From: Helicobacter didelphidarum
Lineage (GTDB): Bacteria; Campylobacterota; Campylobacteria; Campylobacterales; Helicobacteraceae
Reading direction: 5' to 3'
Length of the DNA: 55,751 nucleotides
Assembly: GCF_003364195.1 (NCBI RefSeq)
Contig: NZ_NXLQ01000014.1
Span: 1 to 55,751, forward strand
Made by a program: the position numbers and the translations under genes. Position 1 is the stretch's first letter. Every line of letters begins with the position of its first letter. Shown in pieces: positions 27,506 to 37,751 of the stretch. The notes under the pieces were generated by a model. That model was not told the origin of the DNA, searched no databases, and saw only the letters and a program-made list of their open reading frames with translations.

Positions 27506-29469
27506 TGAAAAATATAAAAGAAAAAATTGATAAAGCTATAGATTTCTTAGATACTTTAGCAGAATTACAAATATTTTGGAAGAGTAGAGAAAATAAAGAA
27601 GAGACAATATTCCAATATCTTGCACCACAAGCAAGAAAAGAGCCTAATATTATCAAGAATTATTTGAGTGAAATAGAGAAAATTAATAAGATAGATACTA
27701 AATATATAAAAGAGAAAATATTTGATATAAATAAAAAAATATTTGATACCAATCAAGATAATAGTGAATATTATTCAAGTATTATCTTGCATTGTTTTAA
27801 TATACATGATAACTACTTAAGATACTTTTTAAACGATAAAGATTCTAGAGATATTAATTTAGTATTCGATAGATTTGCTACATCTCTTTGTTATAGCCAT
27901 ACTTATTACCAAGAAATAATAAATTCATTTTTAGCTGTAGAATTAGTAAAGCTAGTAACAGAATATAAGGGAAATTTGATATTAATAGGTGCAAATGGCT
28001 CTGGTAAAAGCACCTTTGCTCGTCATTTTAAAGGAAGTGTTTCACAACATTATCCATCAAAATTTGTCGTTATCCCTGCACAAAAAGTATTTTTCTTAAA
28101 ATCAAGAGATTCAATACCTCTATTTGATAAAGCAGAAAATGATATATCACATTTTCAAAGTCATGACAAGCTCTACAAAACAGCTAATGAAGCCTATTCA
28201 ATAACAAATGACCTTGAAACAATAACAAATTATCTTACTGCAGAGTATTCTAAGATTACTCATAATACACATAGTAAAGGTATAAGAGAAGTTTCAATGT
28301 TTGAAAAAATCTTTCAAATTTGGAATGAAATTATCACACATATTCAGCTTTCTCTTGATGAGAATGGAAATAATATAGTGGTTACACCCCAAGATACTAG
28401 CCTCCCTCTTTATGATTTCATGGGATTAAGTGATGGTGAAAAATGTATGTTTTATTGTATCGCTAGTGTTATGATTGCTAAAGAAAAGAGCTATATAATT
28501 GTCGATGAGCCTGAAAATCATCTTAATATGGCTATTGTCAATACACTATGGGATAAATTAGAAAATGCACGCCGAGATTGTCATTTTATTTATCTCACAC
28601 ATAATCCTTACTTTGTAAGCGGACGAAATAACACAAAGATGCTATGGATAAAAAGTTTTAATCCGTTAAAAATACATTGGGATTATAAAGAGTTACCTAA
28701 TGAGAATATTCCGCAAGAATTGCTTGTTGAGCTACTTGGTAGCAAAAAACCTATTTTATTTTGTGAAGGCACAAGAGATAGCATTGATTATAAATTATAT
28801 TCTATATTGTTTAAAAACTATACAATCATTCCAGCTGGAGGGCATAGGGAGGCTATAGAATATTGCAAATCTATCAATGATAATGAAATATTTAATTTAA
28901 AAGCTATCGCTATCATAGACAAGGATTATTATGAAGACAACGAAATTAATAAATGGAAAGAGAAAAATATTTATCCACTTGATATTGTTGAAATTGAAAA
29001 TCTCTTATGTGATGAGAAAATATTGAAAGAAGCGCAAAAGAGATTCTGTGCGGAAGAAAATATAGTTGAAATAGCTAAGGAGAAACTATTAGATGAAATA
29101 AATAAAAACAAAGAACAACAGGCTATTAAATATGCAATGTTTGGGGTTAATAAACTTTTAAATAATTGTATAGATAAAAAGAATGTTAAAAGTATAGATG
29201 AAGCAGAGCAAACTTTTAAAGAAAGAATAGAGGAAATAAAAATAAAGGAATTTTATGATAAATATCTAAAATTATTAGATGAGATATATAAAACTAAAGA
29301 TTACAATAAAGCTTTGCAAAAATATAATAGTAAAGGTGTATTAGGGATTGTTGGAAATACGATTAGTCAAAATTACAAAGATAGGATATTAAAACTAATC
29401 AGTGAAAATGACGAATTACAAAATATTATACGAGAAAAGTATTTTAAAGAGATTCCACTTCAAAGTTAA
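27505..29469 (+). CDS. ATPase-TOPRIM fusion, PARIS/OLD-like defence protein
   Basis: A 654-residue protein. The ATPase half has a P-loop IGANGSGKSTFA near residue 155, an ABC-type signature LSDGEKCMFYC near 310 and Walker B YIIVDEPENHLN near 330. The second half has a TOPRIM/DUF4435-like core: LFCEGTRDS near 420 and AIIDKDYYED near 470. This combination occurs in OLD nucleases and in PARIS anti-phage systems, where the ATPase AriA and DUF4435 protein AriB may be fused. It overlaps hsdS-A by one base, so it is embedded in the restriction operon. The exact class is inferred. Confidence 0.75.
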   Translation: MKNIKEKIDKAIDFLDTLAELQIFWKSRENKEETIFQYLAPQARKEPNIIKNYLSEIEKINKIDTKYIKEKIFDINKKIFDTNQDNSEYYSSIILHCFNIHDNYLRYFLNDKDSRDINLVFDRFATSLCYSHTYYQEIINSFLAVELVKLVTEYKGNLILIGANGSGKSTFARHFKGSVSQHYPSKFVVIPAQKVFFLKSRDSIPLFDKAENDISHFQSHDKLYKTANEAYSITNDLETITNYLTAEYSKITHNTHSKGIREVSMFEKIFQIWNEIITHIQLSLDENGNNIVVTPQDTSLPLYDFMGLSDGEKCMFYCIASVMIAKEKSYIIVDEPENHLNMAIVNTLWDKLENARRDCHFIYLTHNPYFVSGRNNTKMLWIKSFNPLKIHWDYKELPNENIPQELLVELLGSKKPILFCEGTRDSIDYKLYSILFKNYTIIPAGGHREAIEYCKSINDNEIFNLKAIAIIDKDYYEDNEINKWKEKNIYPLDIVEIENLLCDEKILKEAQKRFCAEENIVEIAKEKLLDEINKNKEQQAIKYAMFGVNKLLNNCIDKKNVKSIDEAEQTFKERIEEIKIKEFYDKYLKLLDEIYKTKDYNKALQKYNSKGVLGIVGNTISQNYKDRILKLISENDELQNIIREKYFKEIPLQS

Positions 29470-29478
29470 GGACAGCAC

Positions 29479-30504
29479 TTGCATACACAGAATCCCACAG
29501 TTCCCCTCATTATCTATCAAGATGAAAGGGGCGATATTCACCTCGAAGTGAAGCTTGAAAATGAAAGTATTTGGCTAAATCAAGAGCAAATGGCACAGCT
29601 TTTTGGGGTGCAACGCCAAGCTATAACGAAACATATCAATAATATTTTTAAAGAGGACGAATTATCTAAAGAGCAAACTTGTTCCATTTTGGAACAAGTT
29701 CAGCAAGAGGGCAATAGACAAGTAGTGCGAAATATTACTTTTTACAACCTTGATATGATTATTGCAGTGGGCTATCGTGTCAATTCAAAAAAGGCGACGA
29801 AGTTTCGTATCTGGGCTACGCAAATCCTCAAAAATCATATCATCAAAGGTTACACGATAAACAGACAAAGACTCTTAGAACAAGATAGGGCAGAGTTTTT
29901 GCAAACTATCGCGATATTACAGGAGAGTATCGCCAAAAGCGAGGCAAGCGGTATGCTTACTCTCACAGAGACAAAGGGATTCTTGGATATTATCATTCGC
30001 TATTCACGCACTTGGAATCTCTTGCAACGCTACGATAGAGATGATTTGGAGGTTTCGCATACACAGGGGAGAGAGGCAAAATTCATTTTAGATTCTAGTG
30101 AAGCAAAAGAGGCGATAGCAAACCTCAAAAGTGAATTGATACGCAAAGGTGAAGCAAGCGAACTTTTTGGAAGGGAAAAGGCTGGTGAGTTTGAGGGGAT
30201 TTTGCGAAATATTTATCAAACTTTTGGTGGAGTGGATTTACTCCCAAGTATCGAGGCAAAGGCGGCAAATTTGCTATATTATATCATCAAAGGACACCCT
30301 TTTAGCGATGGCAACAAACGCATAGGAGCATTTATGTTTATTTTGTTTTTGAGTAAGAATAATGCTCTATATAAGCCAAATGGTGAGTTAAAGATTAATG
30401 ACAATGCCCTTGTCGCCCTTTCTTTGATGAGTGCCCAAAGCGAACCGACACAAAAAGAAAGTATAATTAACCTCATAATAAACCTTTTAGGAGAATCCCA
30501 ATGA
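29479..30504 (+). CDS. RhuM family protein with Fic/Doc domain
   Basis: A 341-residue protein. The N-terminal half is RhuM (WLNQEQMAQLFGVQRQAITKH, FYNLDMIIAVGYRVNSKKATKFRIWA), a DNA-binding-like module. The C-terminal half has a Fic/Doc core HPFSDGNKRIGAF. Fic enzymes transfer AMP or phosphate groups to proteins; Doc-type toxins act on EF-Tu. The TTG start has AAGGA before it. The last bases overlap hsdR-A (ATGA). Such genes are frequent passengers in type I restriction operons. Confidence 0.85.
   Translation: MHTQNPTVPLIIYQDERGDIHLEVKLENESIWLNQEQMAQLFGVQRQAITKHINNIFKEDELSKEQTCSILEQVQQEGNRQVVRNITFYNLDMIIAVGYRVNSKKATKFRIWATQILKNHIIKGYTINRQRLLEQDRAEFLQTIAILQESIAKSEASGMLTLTETKGFLDIIIRYSRTWNLLQRYDRDDLEVSHTQGREAKFILDSSEAKEAIANLKSELIRKGEASELFGREKAGEFEGILRNIYQTFGGVDLLPSIEAKAANLLYYIIKGHPFSDGNKRIGAFMFILFLSKNNALYKPNGELKINDNALVALSLMSAQSEPTQKESIINLIINLLGESQ
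29676..29700. repeat. Perfect hairpin inside the RhuM-Fic gene
   Basis: AACTTGTTCCA and TGGAACAAGTT form an 11-base perfect stem with a TTT loop, within the codons for the variable TCSILEQVQ segment of the RhuM domain. Confidence 0.6.
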
Positions 30505-33500
30505 ATCCAGATTCCCACAAGCTCGATGAATCCACCCTAGAATCTTATGCCCTAGAGACTTTGCGTGAAGTGGGCTATGCGTGTCATAATGCGAGTATGA
30601 TTCCTCGCAAAAGCGATGAATGGGTTTTGGATGGAAAGCTAAGGGATTCTATGATGAGGCTAAATGCCGATGATAGCGTGTTTAAAAGCCTCCCGCACAC
30701 AAGGCAAGAAGAACTCATCGATGAAGTGATAAAGAAGCTCAAAGCCCTAGAATCTCACAATCTCGCCGATACGCTCATCGATACAAACGCCACAATGCAC
30801 GAAATGCTTATCGAGGGTGTGAGCGTGGAAGTGGCACTTGATGGCACTATGCGAAGCACGAGGCTTGCTCTCATCGACTTTGACAATCCCGCTAATAACG
30901 ACTTCCTAGCTCTTAATCAGCTCCATTTTCACTCCAAGCAGCATACGCTCTCCAAGCGTCCCGATGTCGTGCTATTTGTCAATGGCTTGCCTCTTGTCAT
31001 CATCGAATTTAAAAATCCCCTTGCCCCTAATGCCACGATAGAATCCGCCTTTCATCAGCTCCAAACCTACAAGGCATTTATTAGTGAGCTTTTTATCCCC
31101 AATGCCTTATGTGTGATAAGCGATGGATTGAGTGCGAAAGCAGGGAGTTTGAGTGCGGATTATTCACGATTTATGGTATGGAAAAATCCAGATTCTAAGC
31201 CTTGCAAATACCTTGTTGGCGAATCTACACGCGCGAATCCTCACTCAATGGATTGCCACGACTTGACTTCATCAAATCTGACGCTAACTCCGCCTCAAAA
31301 CCCTAATGTATCCCACGATATGAACGACACTTTCACAAATCCCACTTTTACCCCACAAATCGAAGTGTTGATACGCTACCTCTTAAATCCCGCAACTTTG
31401 CTTGATATGCTTCGCTATTTCACACTTTTTGAGCGAGTGGAGCAGAGGGACGCGCGAGGGATTATCGAGGCAAAGACGATTAAGAAAATCGCTGCGTATC
31501 ATCAATACTACGCGGTAAATAAGGCGATTGAGCGCACCGCCCAAGCGATGAGTGGAGATAAAAAAGGCGGGAGTGTGTGGCATACACAAGGCAGTGGCAA
31601 AAGTCTTTCTATGGTTTTTTACACGGCTAAAGCGGTGGCGAGGTTTCATAATCCCACGATTTTGCTTATCACTGATAGAAATGACCTTGATGGACAGCTT
31701 TTTAGCACTTTTGCACTTGCCTGCAAGCTTTTACGCACGACCCCAGAGCAAGCCACCAGCACGCAGGATTTAAAAGCGAAGCTTAAAGTCGCAAGCGGTG
31801 GAATAGTCTTTAGCACGATACAGAAATTTCGTGCAGATGAAAATAGCGAGAGATTCGAGCTTCTTAGCACGCGAGATAATATCATCGTGCTTTGCGATGA
31901 GGCACACCGCACGCAATATGGCTTTGAAGCGAGGATTGCGGGAGAGGATTTGCGTTATGGCTATGCAAAATATTTGCGTGATGCTTTGCCAAATGCGACT
32001 TATCTAGGATTTACCGGCACACCGATAGAAAAAATCGATGCGGATACAAGACGCGTCTTTGGCGAATATATCGATATTTATGATATTGCTAGAGCGATAG
32101 AGGACGGAGCGACTTTAAAAATCTACTATGAAAGTGCACTTATTAAGCTAAGCGTGAGTGATGAGGGCAAAAGGCTCATTGAGGAGCTAGATTCTCAAAT
32201 GATAGAAAGTGAGAGTCAAGAGAAAATCAAAGCCAAAGCTACAAAGCTTCAAGCCCTAGTAGGTGCGAAAGAAAGGCTAAAAATCGTAGCACAAAATATT
32301 TTGCGACATTTTTACGCGAGGCAGGAGATTTTCAAAGGCAAAGCTATGATTGTGTGTATGAGTAGGGAAATCGCCGTCAATCTCTACGATGAGATGATAG
32401 CCCTAGAGCCAAGCCTACATAGTGAGCGGCTAGAGAGTGGGAAACTCAAAGTCATCATCACCGCAGATAGTAAAGATGGTGCAAATCTTGCGAAGCACCA
32501 TACAAGCAAAAAAGAGCGAGACAATCTCGCTACTCGCTTCAAAAATATAAACGATGAGCTAGAAATGGTCATTGTGTGTGATATGTGGCTTACAGGATTT
32601 GACGCACCACCTTTGCATACGCTTTATATCGATAAGCTTATGCAAGGACACAATCTCATGCAGGCAATCGCACGCGTAAATCGTGTATATCAGGATAAAC
32701 CAGCAGGACTCATCGTGGATTTTATCGGTATTGCTAATGAGCTAAAGAGGGCATTAGAATTTTATACTAGCAATGGCGGAAGTGGCGTGCTACTTGAGCA
32801 AAAAGAGCAAATCATTGATAAAATGCAAGAAAAGCTAGAAGTAGTCGCACAAATGTTTAAGAAATGTGAGTATTTGCGGTATTTTAAGCTAGATTCTACC
32901 AAAGCAAAGTTAGAGTTTTTAAATGAGGCGATGGAGATAATTCTCACAAATGAAAATGGTAAAAAGAGATTTTTAGATGAATATAATCATCTTTCCAAAG
33001 CGTATGTAATGTCTTTGCCTAGTGAAGAGGCGAGAAGTATCGCAAAGCATATCGCATTTTTTGAGGCACTCAAAGCGGTGTTTTTGAAGCTAGAATCTCG
33101 CGAGCAACGAGAGCAAAATCTCATTTCTCAAAGCGTGATAAAGCAGATTCTAGATTCTGCAGTAGAAAGCGAAAATATAGTGGATATTTTGGAGACAAAT
33201 GGTATCAAAGCACAAAATATCTCGATACTTGATGATGAGTTTTTAGACGAAGTGCGAGGACTTAAAAAATCTCATATCGCAGTAGAACTCCTTAAAAAAC
33301 TCCTCAATGACGAACTAAGAGCAAGAGCGAAAACAAATCTCATACAAAACAAAAGCCTTATGCAACGCTTTAATGAAATAATGCGTAAATACCAAAATAA
33401 GCTCATTGGCACACTTGAAGTGATAGAAGAGCTTATCACCCTAAGCAAAGAACTTATCACACAGGATAAAGAGAGGATAGAATCTGGCTTAAGTGATTAT

Positions 33501-33773
33501 GAATTTGCCTTTTATAGTGCGGTGTGTGAGAACAAAAGTGCAAATGAATTGCTTGGGCGTGAGAAACTGCGAGAACTTGCTATTGCGATATATTATCAAG
33601 TCAAAGAGAATGCGAGTATTGACTGGCATAAAAAGGAGAGTGCGAGGGCGAAGCTCCGCCTTGCGGTGAAAAAATGCCTCAAGCAATATGGCTATCCACC
33701 TGATATGGAGCAACTCGCGATTGATAATGTCATCAAGCAAGCCGAACTCATGGCAGAAAATGAAATAAATTAA
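30501..33773 (+). CDS. hsdR: Type I restriction enzyme HsdR (system A)
   Basis: Motor and nuclease subunit, 1090 residues, typical full length. The N-terminal nuclease has RPDVVLFVNG and LVIIEFKNP (PD-ExK type) near residue 155-175. Helicase motifs: TQGSGKSLSM near 358, LCDEAHRTQYG near 457, GFTGTPI near 500, and ARVNRVYQDKP later. It is coupled to the RhuM-Fic gene by ATGA. The gene is intact, but its partner hsdM and hsdS genes both carry disabling changes. G+C is higher than in the flanking core genes. Confidence 0.95.
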   Translation: MNPDSHKLDESTLESYALETLREVGYACHNASMIPRKSDEWVLDGKLRDSMMRLNADDSVFKSLPHTRQEELIDEVIKKLKALESHNLADTLIDTNATMHEMLIEGVSVEVALDGTMRSTRLALIDFDNPANNDFLALNQLHFHSKQHTLSKRPDVVLFVNGLPLVIIEFKNPLAPNATIESAFHQLQTYKAFISELFIPNALCVISDGLSAKAGSLSADYSRFMVWKNPDSKPCKYLVGESTRANPHSMDCHDLTSSNLTLTPPQNPNVSHDMNDTFTNPTFTPQIEVLIRYLLNPATLLDMLRYFTLFERVEQRDARGIIEAKTIKKIAAYHQYYAVNKAIERTAQAMSGDKKGGSVWHTQGSGKSLSMVFYTAKAVARFHNPTILLITDRNDLDGQLFSTFALACKLLRTTPEQATSTQDLKAKLKVASGGIVFSTIQKFRADENSERFELLSTRDNIIVLCDEAHRTQYGFEARIAGEDLRYGYAKYLRDALPNATYLGFTGTPIEKIDADTRRVFGEYIDIYDIARAIEDGATLKIYYESALIKLSVSDEGKRLIEELDSQMIESESQEKIKAKATKLQALVGAKERLKIVAQNILRHFYARQEIFKGKAMIVCMSREIAVNLYDEMIALEPSLHSERLESGKLKVIITADSKDGANLAKHHTSKKERDNLATRFKNINDELEMVIVCDMWLTGFDAPPLHTLYIDKLMQGHNLMQAIARVNRVYQDKPAGLIVDFIGIANELKRALEFYTSNGGSGVLLEQKEQIIDKMQEKLEVVAQMFKKCEYLRYFKLDSTKAKLEFLNEAMEIILTNENGKKRFLDEYNHLSKAYVMSLPSEEARSIAKHIAFFEALKAVFLKLESREQREQNLISQSVIKQILDSAVESENIVDILETNGIKAQNISILDDEFLDEVRGLKKSHIAVELLKKLLNDELRARAKTNLIQNKSLMQRFNEIMRKYQNKLIGTLEVIEELITLSKELITQDKERIESGLSDYEFAFYSAVCENKSANELLGREKLRELAIAIYYQVKENASIDWHKKESARAKLRLAVKKCLKQYGYPPDMEQLAIDNVIKQAELMAENEIN

Positions 33774-33788
33774 TACATTGAGGAAATT

Positions 33789-35259
33789 ATGCAGAATCTT
33801 GAAAAAACACTTTTTGAATCCGCCGATAAACTTCGTAAAAATATCGATGCGAGTGAGTATAAGCATGTCGGGGCTTGTGTTTCTCAAATACATTAGCGAA
33901 AGCTTTTCGCAAGTCTATGAAAGACTCAAACGCGAGGGTAGCAATACAGAGGATAAAGATGAGTATTTGGCAGAAAATGTCTTTTTCGTCCCGCAAAGTG
34001 CGAGGTGGGAGATGATAATGGCAAGTGCAAAGCTCCCCACTATCGGTAAGACTATCGATAAGGCGATGTTTGCTATTGAAAGTGAAAATGACAGCCTCAA
34101 AGGCATTCTCCCTAAAATCTATGCAAAAGAAAATCTTGATTCTATCGCACTAGGTAAACTTATCGACCTTATCTCAAATATCACACTAAGCGATACAAAA
34201 GAGCGGAGCAATGATATTTTGGGACATATTTTTGAGTATTTTTTAGGTAAATTTGCACTAAGCGAGGGTAAAAATGGTGGGGAATTCTATACACCTAAAA
34301 GTGTTGTCCAGCTCCTCGTCTCTATCTTAGAGCCATTTCGTGGGCGTGTGTTTGACCCTTGTTGTGGGAGTGGCGGAATGTTTGTGCAAAGCGAAGAATT
34401 CGTGCAGGAGCATTCAGGCAAAATTGATGATATTGTCATTTATGGGCAGGAGAGCAATCAAACGACTTGGAAACTTGCAAAGATGAATCTAGCCATTCGA
34501 CAAATTGATTCTTCGCTTGTGCTATGGAATAGCGAAGGGAGCTTCCTCAATGATGCACACAAGGACTTAAAAGCCGATTTTATCATCGCAAATCCTCCCT
34601 TTAATGATTCTGATTGGAGTGGAGAGCTACTTGCAGAGGATATTCGCTTCAAATATGGCACACCACCGCCTAGCAACGCAAACTATGCGTGGATACAGCA
34701 TTTCATCTATCATCTTGCACCCAAAGGCGTGGCAGGATTTGTCCTTGCTAAAGGAAGTTTGACAAGCAACACCGCAGGTGAGGGGATAATCCGTAGGAAC
34801 TTGATAGAATCTAATCTCATCGATTGTATCATTAATCTCCCTGCAAAACTTTTCCTCAATACGCAAATACCTGCGTGCTTGTGGTTTATCCGCAGGAATC
34901 GAACGACAAAAGACATACTTTTTATTGACGCACGAAATCTCGGCACACTCATCAATCGCAAGAATAGAATCTTAACCCCTGATGACATTAGTAAAATTGC
35001 TTCGACTTATCACAGCTGGAGACGTGGTAGCGAGTATAGCGACACCAAAGGATTTTGCAAAGCAGCGAGCTTTGATGAAGTGGCAAATCTAGGCTTCACG
35101 CTCACGCCGGGACGATATGTAGGGCTAGAGGAAAGTGAAGAGGAAATAGACTTTGAGGCGGAGTTTGCTAGACTTAAAAGTGAATTGCAAGATTCTATGC
35201 GTGAGGAGGAGAGGCTCAATGTAAGGATAATGGAGAATCTTAGCAAAATAAGGGCTTGA
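33789..35259 (+). pseudogene. hsdM: Type I methyltransferase HsdM (system A), frameshifted near the start
   Basis: N6-adenine methyltransferase subunit. SAM motif DPCCGSGGMF and catalytic NPPF are intact, with GGEFYTPKSVVQLL before them. The expected opening MQNLEKTLFESADKLRKN begins at ATG 33789 after GAGGA, but in a different frame from the body. At 33867-33871 the conserved KHVVLGLVFLKY reads as KHV, then one G, then GLVFLKY, as if five bases were deleted. An in-frame ATG at 33865 could give a form lacking the first 25 residues. A sequencing error is possible. Confidence 0.8.
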
Positions 35260-35367
35260 TACAAGGATAGGCGAGGACTTTAAAGCTAGGATTTTGTGGC
35301 TTCAATAATGAGAAAGTGTTGAAAAAAATCAAGCATTTTTGATACAATTTCACACAGAGAAAATACA

Positions 35368-37719
35368 TTGTTTAAGGTATCCGCTTTGACAGAAGAAGAA
35401 GTAAAAACAAGGCTTATCACCCCTGCACTACAACAATCTGGCTGGAATCTCACACAACTTGCTATGGAAAAAAGTGTGAAATGCGATTATGCTTTTACTG
35501 ACGGGGCGATAGAGTTTGCTTCCAAACGCATTCAAAGAGGCAAGCCTAAAAGATGTGATTATTTACTCTCTTCTTTTGAGGGCTTCCCCCTTGCTATTAT
35601 TGAAGCAAAAGATGATAGCCATAGCCTCTATGATGGTTTGCAACAAGCTATGGACTATGCCAAAGCTCTCAATACGCCTTTTGCATACTCTAGCAATGGA
35701 GAATCTTTTATAGAATATGACTTTCTCACAGGCAAACAACGACAAATCGCTATGGATAGCTTCCCAAGTGAGCAAGAATTATTAGAGCGGTATTTTCAGG
35801 GTAAAAATATCACGCAATCACAAAGAGAACTGATTGCCACGCATTACTACTTAGAGGATAAATCGCCTCGCTATTATCAAGCCAACGCAGTCAATAAGAC
35901 ATTAGAGGCACTCACACAAGGACAAAAGAGAATCTTACTTGTTATGGCGACAGGCACAGGCAAAACCTTTAGTGCTTTTCAAATCATTCATCGCCTTTTT
36001 AAAGCAGGGAAAATCAAAAAGATTCTCTATCTTGCCGATAGGAACAATCTCATCGAACAAACTAAAAAGAATGATTTTAAATTCTTTGGCGATAAAGCTA
36101 CTATCATCAAAAATAAGAATTTTGACTCAAGTTATACTCTTTATTTTGGAATCTATCAGCAATTCATCAGCATAGATTCTTTTGGTAATGTCCAAGAGCA
36201 TTTTAAAGATTTTGACAAAAATTTCTTTGATTTTATTCTAGTCGATGAGTGTCATAGAGGCAGTGCAAAAGAAGATTCTGCATGGCGACAAATCTTAGAA
36301 TATTTTAGTTCTGCCATTCAAGTAGGTATGACAGCGACGCCAAAGCATGATGACGAAGCATCAAATCTCGATTATTTTGGCGAACCACTCTATACTTATA
36401 GTCTCAAGCAAGGTATAGCCGATGGCTTTTTAGCTCCTTATAAGGTGATACGCTATGGGATTAATATCGATGTCATGGGCTATCGACCAGAAGATGGCAA
36501 GAGAGATAAAGCGGGTAATCTTATCCCCGATGAAGAGTATCAAAGCTCTGATTTTAACCGCATTTTGTATATCGATGAACGCACGGAGCTTGTAGCCAAA
36601 AAGGTTTCAGATTTTTTAAAATACACTTTGAGGGATAGATACGCTAAAACTATCGTATTTTGTCAAGATACCTATCATGCAAGTGTCATGCGACAAGCTT
36701 TAATCAATGAAAATAGCGATTTAATGCAAGAAAATAGCAATTATATTGTGCGAATCACAGGTGATGACAAAGTAGGCAAATCCTTGCTAGAGAAGTTTAT
36801 CAGTGAGAAAGAGCCTTATCCGGTTATCGCTACAACTTCCAAGCTCTTAACGACAGGTGCAGATACAAAAATGCTAAAAGTTATCGCCATTGATAGCAAT
36901 ATTAATTCCCTCACAGAATTTAAGCAAATCATAGGGCGAGGCACGAGAATCAACCAAAGATTAGGCAAAAGCTACTTTAGCATACTTGATTTTAAAAATA
37001 CCACAAGATTATTTGCCGATAAAGATTTTGATGGCGAGATTCTTACCGAGCTAGAGAGAGATATAAAGACAAAAGCACAAATGAAACAAACGGATACATT
37101 TGATGAAGAGAGCTTCCCAGAGCAAACCCCAGATATTAACACGAATGATACAAGATTGAAAAAAATAGAAATTAATGGTGTTGAGGTTGCTATCGTCCAT
37201 GAACTTCATCAGATAGTCAATAGCGAGGGCAAACTTATCAGCAATGACTTTATAAGTTTCTCAAGGCAAAATATACACACGAACTATCAAAGTTTAGAAT
37301 CTTTTTTAAACGATTGGAATGCGAACGCAAATAAAACAAAATTATTAAAAAAGCTAGAGGAAAAAGGCATTTTAATACAAGAACTACGAGCTATGCAGCA
37401 GTTTCAAAACCTAGATGAATTTGATATTATCCTCTCTCTTGCATTTGACCAAACCCCGCTTTCAAGAAGTCAAAGGGCGAAAAAAGCAAATAAGATTCTA
37501 GCAAAATTTACAGGCAAAGCAAAAGAAGTGCTAGAAGTCTTGCTTGAGAAATACGCCACAAATGGCATTGTAGATATAGAGAATCCAGATGTTTTCAAAA
37601 CCAAGCCTTTTGATTTTATCGATGTCAATCAAGTTACCGAACTTTTTGGCGGAGTTGAAAACTATATCAAAGCTCTCAATGAACTTAAAACAGAGCTTTA
37701 TAATAACCCCGCAGCATAG
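35368..37719 (+). CDS. hsdR: Type I restriction enzyme HsdR (system B)
   Basis: A 783-residue R subunit of the shorter EcoEI-like class. The N-terminal nuclease region has KRCDYLL and FPLAIIEAKDD. Helicase motifs are MATGTGKTFSAFQ, LVDECHRGSAKEDS, GMTATPKHDD and QIIGRGTRI. The ORF opens with TTG at 35368, before any ATG; the next in-frame ATG would remove 31 residues. It is the first gene of operon B, about 108 bases after hsdM-A. No damage is seen. Confidence 0.92.
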   Translation: MFKVSALTEEEVKTRLITPALQQSGWNLTQLAMEKSVKCDYAFTDGAIEFASKRIQRGKPKRCDYLLSSFEGFPLAIIEAKDDSHSLYDGLQQAMDYAKALNTPFAYSSNGESFIEYDFLTGKQRQIAMDSFPSEQELLERYFQGKNITQSQRELIATHYYLEDKSPRYYQANAVNKTLEALTQGQKRILLVMATGTGKTFSAFQIIHRLFKAGKIKKILYLADRNNLIEQTKKNDFKFFGDKATIIKNKNFDSSYTLYFGIYQQFISIDSFGNVQEHFKDFDKNFFDFILVDECHRGSAKEDSAWRQILEYFSSAIQVGMTATPKHDDEASNLDYFGEPLYTYSLKQGIADGFLAPYKVIRYGINIDVMGYRPEDGKRDKAGNLIPDEEYQSSDFNRILYIDERTELVAKKVSDFLKYTLRDRYAKTIVFCQDTYHASVMRQALINENSDLMQENSNYIVRITGDDKVGKSLLEKFISEKEPYPVIATTSKLLTTGADTKMLKVIAIDSNINSLTEFKQIIGRGTRINQRLGKSYFSILDFKNTTRLFADKDFDGEILTELERDIKTKAQMKQTDTFDEESFPEQTPDINTNDTRLKKIEINGVEVAIVHELHQIVNSEGKLISNDFISFSRQNIHTNYQSLESFLNDWNANANKTKLLKKLEEKGILIQELRAMQQFQNLDEFDIILSLAFDQTPLSRSQRAKKANKILAKFTGKAKEVLEVLLEKYATNGIVDIENPDVFKTKPFDFIDVNQVTELFGGVENYIKALNELKTELYNNPAA

Positions 37720-37751
37720 ATTTCAAAAGGTAGAAATGAGAAAGGAGTAAA

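Noticed and set aside
33778-33870. In-frame upstream extension of HsdM-A from TTG 33778
   Set aside because: The peptide RKLCRILKKHFLNPPINF does not fit HsdM, while the other frame from 33789 gives the conserved opening.
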